A stretch of DNA of 64,000 nucleotides from Ruminococcus sp. (GTDB taxonomy: Bacteria; Bacillota; Clostridia; Oscillospirales; Acutalibacteraceae): assembly GCA_017457955.1 (NCBI GenBank), contig JAFTGL010000013.1, positions 41,155 through 105,154 on the forward strand, read 5' to 3'. Below the pieces are notes generated by a model, which did not search any database, was not told the origin of the DNA, and was given only the letters and a program-made list of their open reading frames with translations. Positions 7,498-15,451 of this stretch are shown here, in pieces. The position numbers were made by a program, and so were the translations under genes. Numbering within the stretch: the stretch's first letter is position 1; each line of letters begins with the position of its first letter.

Positions 7498-8304
7498 ATG
7501 AAAAAGATTATAGCTATCATACTGGCTGTCATGATGATCGCTTCCGTCGCGATGCTCGCGGGCTGCGGCGACGCCAAAGAGGCTGACGCTACCGCGACCG
7601 TAGCAAGCGTAGACGATCTTGCCGGCGCTACCATCGGCGTACAGCTGGGTACAACAGGTGACATCTTCGCTTCCGACTATGAGGAAGAGGGTTCCACGAT
7701 CGAACGCTTCAACAAGGGCGCCGACGCTGTTCTCGCTCTCTCTCAGGGTAAGGTCGACTGCGTTATTATCGACAGCGAGCCCGCAAAGGCTTTTGTTGCG
7801 TCTAACGAGGGTCTGAAGATTCTGGACGAGCCCTTCACCGAGGAAGAGTATGCGATCTGCGTTTCCAAGGATAACGCCGATCTGACCGCAAAGATCAACG
7901 AGGCTCTGGCTGAGCTGAAAGCGGACGGTACGGTTGCCAGCATCATCAATAACTATATCGGCGACGATACCAAGGGCAAGACCCCCTATGAGTCCCCTGA
8001 GGGTATTGAGTATCCGAACGGCGAGCTGCACATGGCTACCAACGCGTTCTTTGAGCCTTACGAGTACTATGAGGGCGACACGGTCGTCGGTATCGACGCT
8101 GAGATGGCGCTGGCGATCTGCGATAAGCTTGGCTACAAGCTGGTGATCGATGATATGGATTTCGATTCGATCATCACCGCTGTTCAGTCCGGCAAGGCTG
8201 ATTTCGGTATGGCAGGCATGACCGTTACCGAGGAACGTCTGGAGTCGATCGACTTTACCGATTCTTATACCACCTCCACTCAGGTCATCATCGTGAAGGA
8301 ATAA
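7498..8304 (+). CDS. amino acid ABC transporter substrate-binding lipoprotein with swapped lobe order
   Basis: A 268-residue lipoprotein (lipobox LAGC, Cys about residue 23). The two halves of the family 3 solute-binding fold are in reversed order. The block that normally follows (LAGATIGVQLGTTGDIF ... GKVDCVIIDSEPAKAF ... ELKADGTVASIINNYIG) comes first, residues ~40-155. The block that normally leads (MATNAFFEPYEYYEGD ... GIDAEMALAICDKLGY ... AGMTVTEERLESIDF ... TSTQVIIVKE) ends the protein, residues ~178-268. Both halves are complete, so this is a circular permutation and not a truncation. The unpermuted paralogue at 4874 gives a direct comparison. The neighbours are the matching permease and ATPase. 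Ligand unknown. Confidence 0.88.
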   Translation: MKKIIAIILAVMMIASVAMLAGCGDAKEADATATVASVDDLAGATIGVQLGTTGDIFASDYEEEGSTIERFNKGADAVLALSQGKVDCVIIDSEPAKAFVASNEGLKILDEPFTEEEYAICVSKDNADLTAKINEALAELKADGTVASIINNYIGDDTKGKTPYESPEGIEYPNGELHMATNAFFEPYEYYEGDTVVGIDAEMALAICDKLGYKLVIDDMDFDSIITAVQSGKADFGMAGMTVTEERLESIDFTDSYTTSTQVIIVKE

Positions 8305-8338
8305 TAACGTATACATAAAGATATCTATCATTGTGTTC

Positions 8339-8365
8339 ATAGCAACCGCCGCGTGCGGTTGCTAT
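8339..8365 (+). promoter_or_regulatory. strong intercistronic hairpin
   Basis: A 10-bp perfect stem ATAGCAACCG / CGGTTGCTAT without a following T tract, between the binding protein and permease genes. It probably stabilises the upstream mRNA rather than terminating. Confidence 0.7.
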
Positions 8366-8386
8366 GGTATTTAAAGGAATATTACT

Positions 8387-9118
8387 ATGCAGAGTTTTTT
8401 TGAGAGTATCGCGGCGAGCTTTACGCGGACTTTTATCACCGACGACAGATGGCTGCAGCTGTTGAAAGGCTTGGGAACAAGCTTGGAGATCACTTTTTTT
8501 GCCGCGCTGCTGGGCATCGCGCTCGGATTTTTGGTAGCGGTGGTCCGTTCCAGCCATGACAAAACGCTTGCGGGAAAAAAGTGTATCAGGTTCAGTGATT
8601 ACTTGTTGAAGTTCTTCAACGGGATATGTAATATCTATATTACCGTTATACGCGGCACACCTGTCGTCATCCAGCTGATGATCATGTATTACATCATCTT
8701 AGCCTCTTCCAGAAACGGTTTGATCTCAGCCATCCTTGCGTTCGGCATCAATTCCGGCGCGTACGTCGCCGAGATCGTTCGCGGCGGCATTATGTCGATC
8801 GATAACGGTCAGTTCGAGGCAAGCCGTTCCATCGGCTTTGACTATAAAAGCACGATGGTTTTTGTGATTCTTCCGCAGGCGCTGAAGAATGTTCTGCCCG
8901 CGCTTGGCAACGAGTTCATCGTACTGCTGAAAGAGACCTCGGTAGCCGGTTATGTCGCGATCCAGGATCTGACCTATATCGGCAATCTGATCCGCTCGCG
9001 TACGTATGAGGCGTTTTTCCCTCTGATCACGATTGCGCTGATCTACCTTGCAATCGTAATGGTACTGTCCTACCTGCTAAGAAAGCTGGAAAGGAGGCTC
9101 AGCAAGAGTGAAAGATAA
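8387..9118 (+). CDS. amino acid ABC transporter permease (HisM/GlnP family)
   Basis: A 243-residue membrane protein with [20 protein letters not shown] at the family entry, [32 protein letters not shown] and the EAA loop [21 protein letters not shown]. The cytoplasmic insert after the first helices (about residues 60-80) is longer than in the permease at 5849. The start ATG follows AAAGGAA. Its end overlaps the ATPase gene by 11 bases. Confidence 0.92.
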   Translation: MQSFFESIAASFTRTFITDDRWLQLLKGLGTSLEITFFAALLGIALGFLVAVVRSSHDKTLAGKKCIRFSDYLLKFFNGICNIYITVIRGTPVVIQLMIMYYIILASSRNGLISAILAFGINSGAYVAEIVRGGIMSIDNGQFEASRSIGFDYKSTMVFVILPQALKNVLPALGNEFIVLLKETSVAGYVAIQDLTYIGNLIRSRTYEAFFPLITIALIYLAIVMVLSYLLRKLERRLSKSER

Positions 9119-9851
9119 ATTACTGATCAAAGTCACCGATCTGAAAAAACACTTTCGCGAGGGTACCATCCACGCGCTGGACGGCGTCAGCATGGAGATC
9201 AGTCGCGGCGAGGTCATCGTTATCATCGGACCCTCCGGCTCCGGCAAATCTACCTTTCTGCGGTCGCTGAACCTGCTCGAAGAACCGACTTCCGGAGAGA
9301 TCCTCTTCGAAGGTGTGAATATCACGGATCCGCATGTCAACATCAATAAGCACCGCCAGAAGATGGGCATGGTGTTCCAGCACTTCAACCTTTTCCCGAA
9401 TATGACGGTACTGCGCAATATGACCCTCGGTCCGCAGAAGCTGCTGAAAAAGTCGAAAGCCGAAGCGGAAGCGAAGGCGCGCGAGCTCCTCGAGCGCGTC
9501 GGACTCTCCGACAGAGCGGACGCATATCCGTCCCAGCTCTCGGGCGGTCAGAAGCAGCGTATCGCCATCGTGCGCGCACTGTGCATGGAGCCTGACGTCA
9601 TGCTCTTTGACGAGCCGACCTCCGCTCTCGACCCCGAGATGGTCGGCGAGGTACTGGACGTCATGAAGGAGCTTGCCCGCGAGGGAATGACCATGGCGGT
9701 CGTTACCCACGAGATGGGCTTTGCCCGCGAGGTCGGTTCCCGCGTCGTCTTTATGGACAGCGGAAAGATCGTCGAAGAGGGCACGCCCTCCGAGATCTTC
9801 GACAACCCGCAGAGCGACCGACTCAAGAACTTCTTGGCAAAAGTTCTGTAA
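9108..9851 (+). CDS. amino acid ABC transporter ATP-binding protein (GlnQ family)
   Basis: A 247-residue ATPase with Walker [10 protein letters not shown] near residue 40, FQHFNLFP near 92, LSGGQKQR near 147, Walker [13 protein letters not shown] near 165 and VTHEM near 200. A GTG start at 9108 is set by AAGGAGG at 9091-9097, inside the end of the permease gene, giving translational coupling. It completes the second transporter. Confidence 0.95.
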   Translation: MKDKLLIKVTDLKKHFREGTIHALDGVSMEISRGEVIVIIGPSGSGKSTFLRSLNLLEEPTSGEILFEGVNITDPHVNINKHRQKMGMVFQHFNLFPNMTVLRNMTLGPQKLLKKSKAEAEAKARELLERVGLSDRADAYPSQLSGGQKQRIAIVRALCMEPDVMLFDEPTSALDPEMVGEVLDVMKELAREGMTMAVVTHEMGFAREVGSRVVFMDSGKIVEEGTPSEIFDNPQSDRLKNFLAKVL

Positions 9852-9873
9852 AAGAATGATAACAACTCAGAAC

Positions 9874-9896
9874 CCACGGGAGACCGTGGGTTTTCT
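9874..9896 (+). terminator. rho-independent terminator
   Basis: The stem CCCACGG / CCGTGGG with loop GAGA is followed by TTTTCTTCT. Confidence 0.85.
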
Positions 9897-9940
9897 TCTG
9901 GAGATAACCGTTGACAGATAAGTCATGTGCATTATTTTGC

Positions 9941-9969
9941 TTGATTTATATTCCGAATTATGGTATACT
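9941..9969 (+). promoter_or_regulatory. sigma-A-type promoter directly before repeat element A
   Basis: TTGATT (9941-9946), a 17-base spacer and TATACT (9964-9969). The ~276-bp element begins 2 bases later, so it would form nearly the whole leader of the XRE gene. Confidence 0.65.
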
Positions 9970-9970
9970 A

Positions 9971-10246
9971 GGGTGTCTTTAGCCGAACCACAATCGGTTT
10001 TTTGCGGCATATTTGCGCCTGCTCTTTGTTAAAATCCTCGCGAACCCGGCAGGGTTCGCTGCGGTTTTGCCGCGATCAGACCCAAATCTGCTCGCCAAAA
10101 ACTGCTTCGCACCGAGAAAGAGATAATTTTCGAGGATTTTTCGGTGCAGAGGAGGAGTAACCCTCGACGGGTTGCGATCGACGATAAGCCGTAAAAAGAC
10201 CGAAAATTACTCTTTATCGGCGGTTGTGGTTCGGCTAAAGTCACCC
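9971..10246 (+). repeat. ~276-bp structured element, copy A (leader RNA or MITE)
   Basis: The inverted ends GGGTGTCTTTAGCCGAACC... (9971-9993) and ...GGTTCGGCTAAAGTCACCC (10224-10246) match at 22 of 23 positions. Internal hairpins: GCGAACCC/GGGTTCGC (10040-10059), GCGG/CCGC (10061-10073), GCACCGA/TCGGTGC (10109-10147) and AACCC/GGGTT (10159-10173). No coding capacity is evident. A copy in the same orientation to its downstream gene is at 38517-38793. It ends 29 bases before the ribosome binding site of the XRE gene. A TA precedes the left end, but the right flank reads CA. Confidence 0.85.
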
Positions 10247-10286
10247 CAACCGATTGAAAAATTCACCAAGTATTGGAGTATATAGA

Positions 10287-10880
10287 ATGGATGAAATGAA
10301 AAAAATCGCGGCTGAGAATATCACAAAGCTGCGTGTTTCGCTGAATATGACTCAGGCACAGCTCGGCGAGCAGCTCAACTACTCCGACAAAAGCGTGTCG
10401 AAGTGGGAGAGAGGCGAGTCGATCCCCGACGTCTTTGTCCTGAAGCAGATCGCTGACCTCGCGGGAGTGACGGTGGATTACATCATCACCCCCCACAACC
10501 CCGATGAAGAGGTCAAGGTCGAGAAGAAGGTGCACCGTTACAGCCGCCGCTTCATCACGCTGACGGTTTTAGCGGGTATCTGGGCGCTGGCTGTTCTGAT
10601 CTTTGTCATCTTGTGGCTGACGGGTATCATCAGCTGGCTGGTGTTTATCTACGCGATCCCTGTTTCACTGATCACCCTCCTGGTGCTCAACTCGGTCTGG
10701 GGCGACCGCACGTGGAACCTGTACATCGTCTCGGGTATCGTATGGGGGATCATCTGCTCCATCTATCTGTCCGCCTTGCAGTTTAACTGGTGGCAGCTGT
10801 TCCTGCTGGGTATCCCTGCCCAGATCATTATTATCTTTGCCTTCTCGATCAAGAACAGACCGAAAAAAGGCAGTAAATAA
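10287..10880 (+). CDS. XRE-family regulator with C-terminal membrane domain
   Basis: About 197 residues. An N-terminal helix-turn-helix (LRVSLNMTQAQLGEQLNYSD, then KSVSKWERGESIPDVFVLKQ, residues ~13-55) is followed by a charged hinge and four to five hydrophobic segments from residue ~90 to 185, with a basic tail. Such membrane-attached Cro/CI-type regulators are common in Firmicutes; targets here are unknown. The start at 10287 follows GGAG by 8 bases; the 10254 alternative has no binding site. It stands alone behind the structured element at 9971-10246 and is followed by a terminator. Confidence 0.85.
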   Translation: MDEMKKIAAENITKLRVSLNMTQAQLGEQLNYSDKSVSKWERGESIPDVFVLKQIADLAGVTVDYIITPHNPDEEVKVEKKVHRYSRRFITLTVLAGIWALAVLIFVILWLTGIISWLVFIYAIPVSLITLLVLNSVWGDRTWNLYIVSGIVWGIICSIYLSALQFNWWQLFLLGIPAQIIIIFAFSIKNRPKKGSK

Positions 10881-10895
10881 CTGAACTTCTACTGT

Positions 10896-10935
10896 GAGTA
10901 GAGTCGTCCGCGGGACGCTCTACTCCTTTCTTTTT
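10896..10935 (+). terminator. rho-independent terminator after the XRE gene
   Basis: The stem GAGTAGAG (T) CGTCC / GGACG CTCTACTC is followed by CTTTCTTTTT. Confidence 0.85.
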
Positions 10936-11108
10936 GCCCGTAGAATGGCGCTTTGATAACTGTAGAACCGATCGGGGGCAGAATAGATTGCCATTTGACA
11001 AAGACGGTGTAAAATGATAGGTGTAGAAATTTGGAGGGTATTGTGTGACCGCGATCCGTGCGGTCAATGAGCCTTTGTGCCTTCCCGTTATTTTGAGGAG
11101 TGATTTTC

Positions 11109-11999
11109 ATGAGTTATATTATCAGCACCTGTACGACTGCCGATATGACCCCTGAGATGTTCGAGAAGCTCGACGTCCGCTATATCGGCTTCCACTTTGT
11201 GGTCAACGGCAAGTCCTATACCGACGACCTCTATACCGAAATGAGCGCTAAGGAATTTTACGGACACATCCGTGACGGCGCCGATACCTCGACCTCGCAG
11301 GTATCTGTCGGCGAGTATGTCGACTATTTCCGCGAGCTGCTGCTCGAGGGCAAGGACATCCTGCACGCCTGCCTGTCCTCAGGTATCTCCAACACTGTCC
11401 AGAGCGCGACCGCCGCGGCGAATATGCTCAAGTCCGAGTTCCCCGACAGAAAGATCTATATCGTCGACTCCCTGTGCGCTTCCTCCGGCGCGGGTCTGTA
11501 TGTGACCCTGCTGTCTCAGAAGCGGAGTGAGGGCATGGATATCGACAGCCTGTATCAGTGGGCGCTCGATAACCAGCAGCTGGTTCAGCACTGGTTCTGC
11601 TCTACCGACCTGACCTACTACATCAAGGGCGGCAGAGTCTCCAAGGTCAGCGGTATCCTCGGCGGTATCTTCGAGATCTGCCCGCTGCTGTGCGTCAGCC
11701 CCGAGGGCAAACTGAAGGTCATCTCCAAGGTGCGCACCAAGAAGAAGGTCCTGACCGCTCTGGTCGATAAGATGGAACAGTACGCCGAGGGCGGCAGGAA
11801 GTACAACGGCCTGTGCTATATCTCCAACTCCGACTGCCTCGAGGACGCCGAGTTTGTACGCGATCTGGTGCTCAGCCGCTTCAAGCACGTCAAGGAGGTC
11901 CCGATCTTTGACATCGGCACCACCATCGGCTGTCATACCGGCACGGGCACGGTCGCGCTGTTCTTCACGAGCAGTGACGAAAGAGAGGATTCACGATGA
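11109..11999 (+). CDS. DegV family fatty-acid-binding protein
   Basis: About 296 residues with the DegV layout: YIISTCTTADMTPEMF at the N-terminus, DTSTSQVSVGEYVDYF near residue 60, SSGISNTVQSA near 91, VDSLCASSGAGL near 120 and YYIKGGRVSKVSG near 172. DegV proteins bind fatty acids; in FakB-type members they present the acyl chain to a fatty acid kinase, but no FakA gene is nearby. The usual DS at the very start (xxxTDSxxD) reads STCTTAD here. The ATG at 11109 follows GAGGAG by 9 bases. Its stop overlaps the next start by 4 bases (ATGA). Confidence 0.88.
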   Translation: MSYIISTCTTADMTPEMFEKLDVRYIGFHFVVNGKSYTDDLYTEMSAKEFYGHIRDGADTSTSQVSVGEYVDYFRELLLEGKDILHACLSSGISNTVQSATAAANMLKSEFPDRKIYIVDSLCASSGAGLYVTLLSQKRSEGMDIDSLYQWALDNQQLVQHWFCSTDLTYYIKGGRVSKVSGILGGIFEICPLLCVSPEGKLKVISKVRTKKKVLTALVDKMEQYAEGGRKYNGLCYISNSDCLEDAEFVRDLVLSRFKHVKEVPIFDIGTTIGCHTGTGTVALFFTSSDEREDSR

Positions 12000-12700
12000 A
12001 CGCCGTTCAGGCGCTGTCAGGTGACCTCAGAGCCGAAAGGCATAAGTTCAGAACACAGCTTCCCGATTACACCCGCGGTGAGGAGATCACCAATATGATC
12101 ACCCACATCGTCGGCGCGGCATTCGCCGTTGCGGCGATCCCGCTGCTGGTGATCGTCGCGGCAATGCACGGCAACCCGTGGGCGGTGGTATCCGGCGCGA
12201 TCTACGGCACGACGCTGCTGATCATGTTCACGGTATCGAGCGTATACCACGGCTTGCATATCGGCAACGCGAAGCGCGTCATGCGCGTGATCGACCACTG
12301 CGACATCTACTTTTTGATAGCAGGAACCTATACGCCGATATTGCTGGCGGCGATCCGACCGATCAACCCCGCGATGGCATGGACGGTTTTCGGTGTGGAA
12401 TGGGCGCTGGCGGCGACGGCGGTGACGCTGAACGCGATCGACCTCAAGCGGTTTGAGAAGGTCTCTATGGTCTGTTATATCGGCATGGGCTGGTGCGTTG
12501 TAGCGGTTCTGCAGGTGACGATACAGGCGATGACGATGAGCGGCTTTATGCTGCTGCTGTTCGGCGGTATCGCGTATACCATCGGCGCGGTGCTCTACGG
12601 TATCGGCAAGCGGGTACGCTATATGCACTCTGTTTTCCATGTTTTTGTTCTGCTGGGCAGTGTGCTCCAGTTCTTTGCGATCATCTATTACGTTATGTAA
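11996..12700 (+). CDS. hemolysin III family (PAQR-like) membrane protein
   Basis: A 234-residue protein with seven hydrophobic segments. Family motifs: EEITNMITHIVGA at the start of helix 1, SSVYHG near residue 82, DHCDIYFLIAGTYTP near 99 and HSVFHVFVLLGSVLQFF near 210. The Ser/His/Asp residues form the metal-binding pattern of the CREST superfamily of membrane hydrolases. The cellular role of the bacterial members is not settled. It is translationally coupled to degV by the ATGA overlap. Confidence 0.9.
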   Translation: MNAVQALSGDLRAERHKFRTQLPDYTRGEEITNMITHIVGAAFAVAAIPLLVIVAAMHGNPWAVVSGAIYGTTLLIMFTVSSVYHGLHIGNAKRVMRVIDHCDIYFLIAGTYTPILLAAIRPINPAMAWTVFGVEWALAATAVTLNAIDLKRFEKVSMVCYIGMGWCVVAVLQVTIQAMTMSGFMLLLFGGIAYTIGAVLYGIGKRVRYMHSVFHVFVLLGSVLQFFAIIYYVM

Positions 12701-12715
12701 AATGAGTTTGAAAAT

Positions 12716-12749
12716 AACCGGCGCGGTTTTGACTGCGTCGGTTTCTTTT
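12716..12749 (+). terminator. rho-independent terminator
   Basis: The 9-bp stem AACCGGCGC / GCGTCGGTT (one G-T pair) is followed by TCTTTTATG. Confidence 0.75.
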
Positions 12750-12803
12750 ATGTGATAATCCATCCTTCCCCGACATATACTTTTTGTAAAAAGATATTGG
12801 GAA

Positions 12804-13478
12804 GTGGTAAAGCTGATTTTGAAGCTGACGTCGTTTGTGCTGGTGTTCTTACTGCTGGCATGCACGATCACGGCGATTTCCGCGGCGATGTACGAGCCGT
12901 CCGCGGCGCCGTTAAAGGAGGATATCCCAACAGAAGAATCATTGACTCCCGCAGAGCTCCCGACACAGCCCCCGCCCACAGAGCCGAAGCTTGCGGTGGT
13001 ATGGGAGCACCCTGAGGCCGCGTCTGCCTACACGCCGCGTGTAAATGCTCCCGATGAGGACGATCCGCGCTACTATTCCGACGACAATATCTTCTATGCC
13101 GCCGATTACGGTATGCCGAACTGCACCTGTTACGCGTGGGGCAGGGCGTATGAGATCACGGGAGAAAAGCCCGAGCTGTCGCCCTACGACGCCTGCACGT
13201 GGTATGATTATAACGCGGAGAATGAGATCTACGATTACGGCGATACCCCGCGACAGGGCGCGATCGCGTGCTGGGCATATTCCGACGGAGGCTCGGGGCA
13301 TGTCGCGGTGGTGGAGGATGTGGATGACGATACAGTGCTCCTTTCCAACTCCGCCTACAGCGGGACGGAATTCTACATGGACACCGTCCCTGCCGACGAT
13401 CCGTCCGCGGGGCGTGACGGGTGGATCTTTCAGGGGTATATCTATGTGGGCGAAGAAAACAGCGGAACTGCCGTCTAA
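12804..13478 (+). CDS. secreted or membrane-anchored CHAP domain protein
   Basis: A 224-residue protein: basic start with hydrophobic helix (residues ~5-27), a Pro/Glu/Thr-rich spacer to about 60, then a CHAP-type cysteine amidohydrolase domain. NCTCYAWGRAYE (about residue 104) holds the likely catalytic Cys and SGHVAVVEDV (about 167) the His; an Asn follows in LLSNSAYSG. It probably cuts peptidoglycan peptides on the cell surface. The GTG start at 12804 has only GGGAAG directly before it, so the start is uncertain. The stop codon lies at the border of the palindromic repeat at 13478. Confidence 0.78.
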   Translation: MVKLILKLTSFVLVFLLLACTITAISAAMYEPSAAPLKEDIPTEESLTPAELPTQPPPTEPKLAVVWEHPEAASAYTPRVNAPDEDDPRYYSDDNIFYAADYGMPNCTCYAWGRAYEITGEKPELSPYDACTWYDYNAENEIYDYGDTPRQGAIACWAYSDGGSGHVAVVEDVDDDTVLLSNSAYSGTEFYMDTVPADDPSAGRDGWIFQGYIYVGEENSGTAV

Positions 13479-13636
13479 TACTAATATCCAATAAAAGTCT
13501 TTTAACATCTATTGCGGAAAATTCCGTATAACTTTGTTGTCGAGCTTGACAGGCGCCAGCCTGCCTACGCTCTCCGCCTCGTTCTACGAAATTTTCCGCT
13601 AATATCTGTATTAAAGCTTTTATTGAATATTAGTAT
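13478..13636 (+). repeat. ~155-bp palindromic repeat family 1, copy 2 (MITE-like)
   Basis: The ends ATACTAATATCCAATAAAAG and CTTTTATTGAATATTAGTAT are near-perfect inverted repeats, and the internal GCGGAAAATTCCGTA / TACGAAATTTTCCGC arms extend the stem. The centre TTGACAGGCGCCAGCCTGCC matches copy 1 at 4693-4844. It fills the gap between two convergent genes, where the long hairpin could terminate both. Confidence 0.85.
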
Positions 13637-13668
13637 AGCAGTTCCGCTGTTCTGATATCGCTATCGGT

Positions 13669-15312
13669 TCAGTCCATGTAAGCAAGACCGCGCTGCATGA
13701 AGGTGCAGTCGGTGATATCGACCTCGCCGTCGTTGTTGAAGTCCGCATAGCGCAGTTGTTCATCATCTAATTCCGTCAGGCGGGAATGATAATACTGTGC
13801 GAGCGTAACATCAAGGATCGAAAAATCCTTGTCGCGGTCGACGTCGCCCGCTTTTTCATCGTTGCGGCATAGCGCCTTGATGACAAAGGTGCCGCCGATA
13901 TCGTCGCTGAGCTTGTTTTTATAAAAATCCATCACGTCCATCGCGTTGGTGGTGTAGCCGATCAGGTAGCTTTGACCGCGCTGTGAGGTTGGCTTGAACA
14001 GATACTTGCCGCCCGAGGTCAGCCATTCGTCCGAGCCGATGGTGATACCGGTATCGCCGTTCTTTTCGATCTGTACGCCGATAGCGCCTTTTGTCTTTGG
14101 CGCGTCAAAGCCGTATATCTCGGCGCCGGTATATCCCTCATATTCGACGGTACCCTTCGCGAGAAGCATCCACTGAGTTGTATCGGTCACGGGGGCGCCG
14201 CTGCTGTTCACGGGAATATAGTATATCGTGTACTTTGAACCCTGAGAAGTGGATTCAAAAACGACCTTATCGATGTTGTGATAGCCGTCCGAGAAATCAA
14301 AGACGTTGGCGTATGTCATCTTTGTCTGATTGGGTCTGAGCTGTTCGATATAACTGAATTCATAGGTGGAACCGTATTCTTCGTTCTGCTGCATTTTGCT
14401 GACGGCAGTCATCGGAGCGCTCGACGTGATGGCGTAGCTGGGACCGAAGCGGGAGTCGAAAAGATAGTAATCTTCATAGGAGATCCAGAAGTATCCTTTT
14501 TGGTTGCACCAGCCGGTGCCCCAGCTGTTTTTGCACAGCCACGCGCCGTCGGCGGTCGGCTGAGATTCGCTTTTGAAGTTCGTTTTGCTGTAGTTGTCAT
14601 CCCATCCGACGATCTCTACGGCGTGACCGTTCAGCTGGCTGGTCGCAAGATCCGGCTGATTGCAGAAGTAGGCAGTTCCGTTGTCACTTTCGTTGAGGAA
14701 GGTTGAATAATGAAAATTTCCGATCACGCCGCCGTAGTTGTAGACGGCGGTCTTGACGGTGTCGCGGTCAGCCGCCTCGAGGTAGATAATGCCGTCGGCG
14801 ATCCGATAGGGATAGACCGAGCCGCTTGACGCCGCGTAATCTTCAATAGCTTTTTTGTCGTCAAAAACAGAGTCCGGCACACAGCCGTAAGAGGTCAGAT
14901 AGCCCAGCGCGATATACGGGTAACCGGCTTGGTAGTAGTCGCGCTGCCAGCCTGTGTCGTCCTCGCGGGTACAGCCCCAGAAGTTCATGTGCATGGGGGA
15001 TAGATGGAAGGAGCTGATTCGGTTTTTCAGCAGCAGTGATTCAAAGCTCGCTGTTGAGCTGTATGCCCAGCAGGTGTTGTAGTTTTGATTGCGTACAGGT
15101 GTGGTATATCCCAGCGCGGCGGAGTTGTAAGAGGATGGAAGGACTTCTTCCGGCTCCAGTGTTCCGCCGACCTCGGCATAATCCGCGGCGACGATCGCCG
15201 CTTCGATATTGGCGCCTGTCCCTGCTCTTTCGATCTCTGCCGCAGAGACCGCGGTGCACAGCGAAAGCAGGAGAGCACAGACGAGGATAGCCGAGATGAT
15301 TTTTTGTTTCAT
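13669..15312 (-). CDS. secreted papain-family (C1) cysteine peptidase with C-terminal dockerin
   Basis: A 547-residue protein: signal peptide (MKQKIISAILVCALLLSLC..., cleaved near ALA-like VSAAE), a C1 peptidase domain with NYNTCWAYSSTASFE (catalytic Cys about residue 78), GHAVEIVGWDDN (His about 229) and CKNSWGTGW (Asn about 257), a beta-rich 'lectin-like' domain to about 470, and a type I dockerin at the end. The dockerin has two calcium loops, DVDRDKDFSILD and DFNNDGEVDITD. The start at 15312 follows CGGAGG; the longer 15357 start is not needed. The dockerin implies docking on a cohesin encoded elsewhere. The recognition positions differ from the two starch-related dockerins in this window. 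Confidence 0.9.
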   Translation of the reverse strand: MKQKIISAILVCALLLSLCTAVSAAEIERAGTGANIEAAIVAADYAEVGGTLEPEEVLPSSYNSAALGYTTPVRNQNYNTCWAYSSTASFESLLLKNRISSFHLSPMHMNFWGCTREDDTGWQRDYYQAGYPYIALGYLTSYGCVPDSVFDDKKAIEDYAASSGSVYPYRIADGIIYLEAADRDTVKTAVYNYGGVIGNFHYSTFLNESDNGTAYFCNQPDLATSQLNGHAVEIVGWDDNYSKTNFKSESQPTADGAWLCKNSWGTGWCNQKGYFWISYEDYYLFDSRFGPSYAITSSAPMTAVSKMQQNEEYGSTYEFSYIEQLRPNQTKMTYANVFDFSDGYHNIDKVVFESTSQGSKYTIYYIPVNSSGAPVTDTTQWMLLAKGTVEYEGYTGAEIYGFDAPKTKGAIGVQIEKNGDTGITIGSDEWLTSGGKYLFKPTSQRGQSYLIGYTTNAMDVMDFYKNKLSDDIGGTFVIKALCRNDEKAGDVDRDKDFSILDVTLAQYYHSRLTELDDEQLRYADFNNDGEVDITDCTFMQRGLAYMD

Positions 15313-15451
15313 ATGGAAACCTCCGAAGAGTGATGGATTCTTAAATACTTTATACATAATTATACATCATAATATTAACATATCTTTACCTGAATGTAAA
15401 CAATATCTTTGCGCATAATATTGGTATTATTTGCGAACAGGGGATGAGCGT

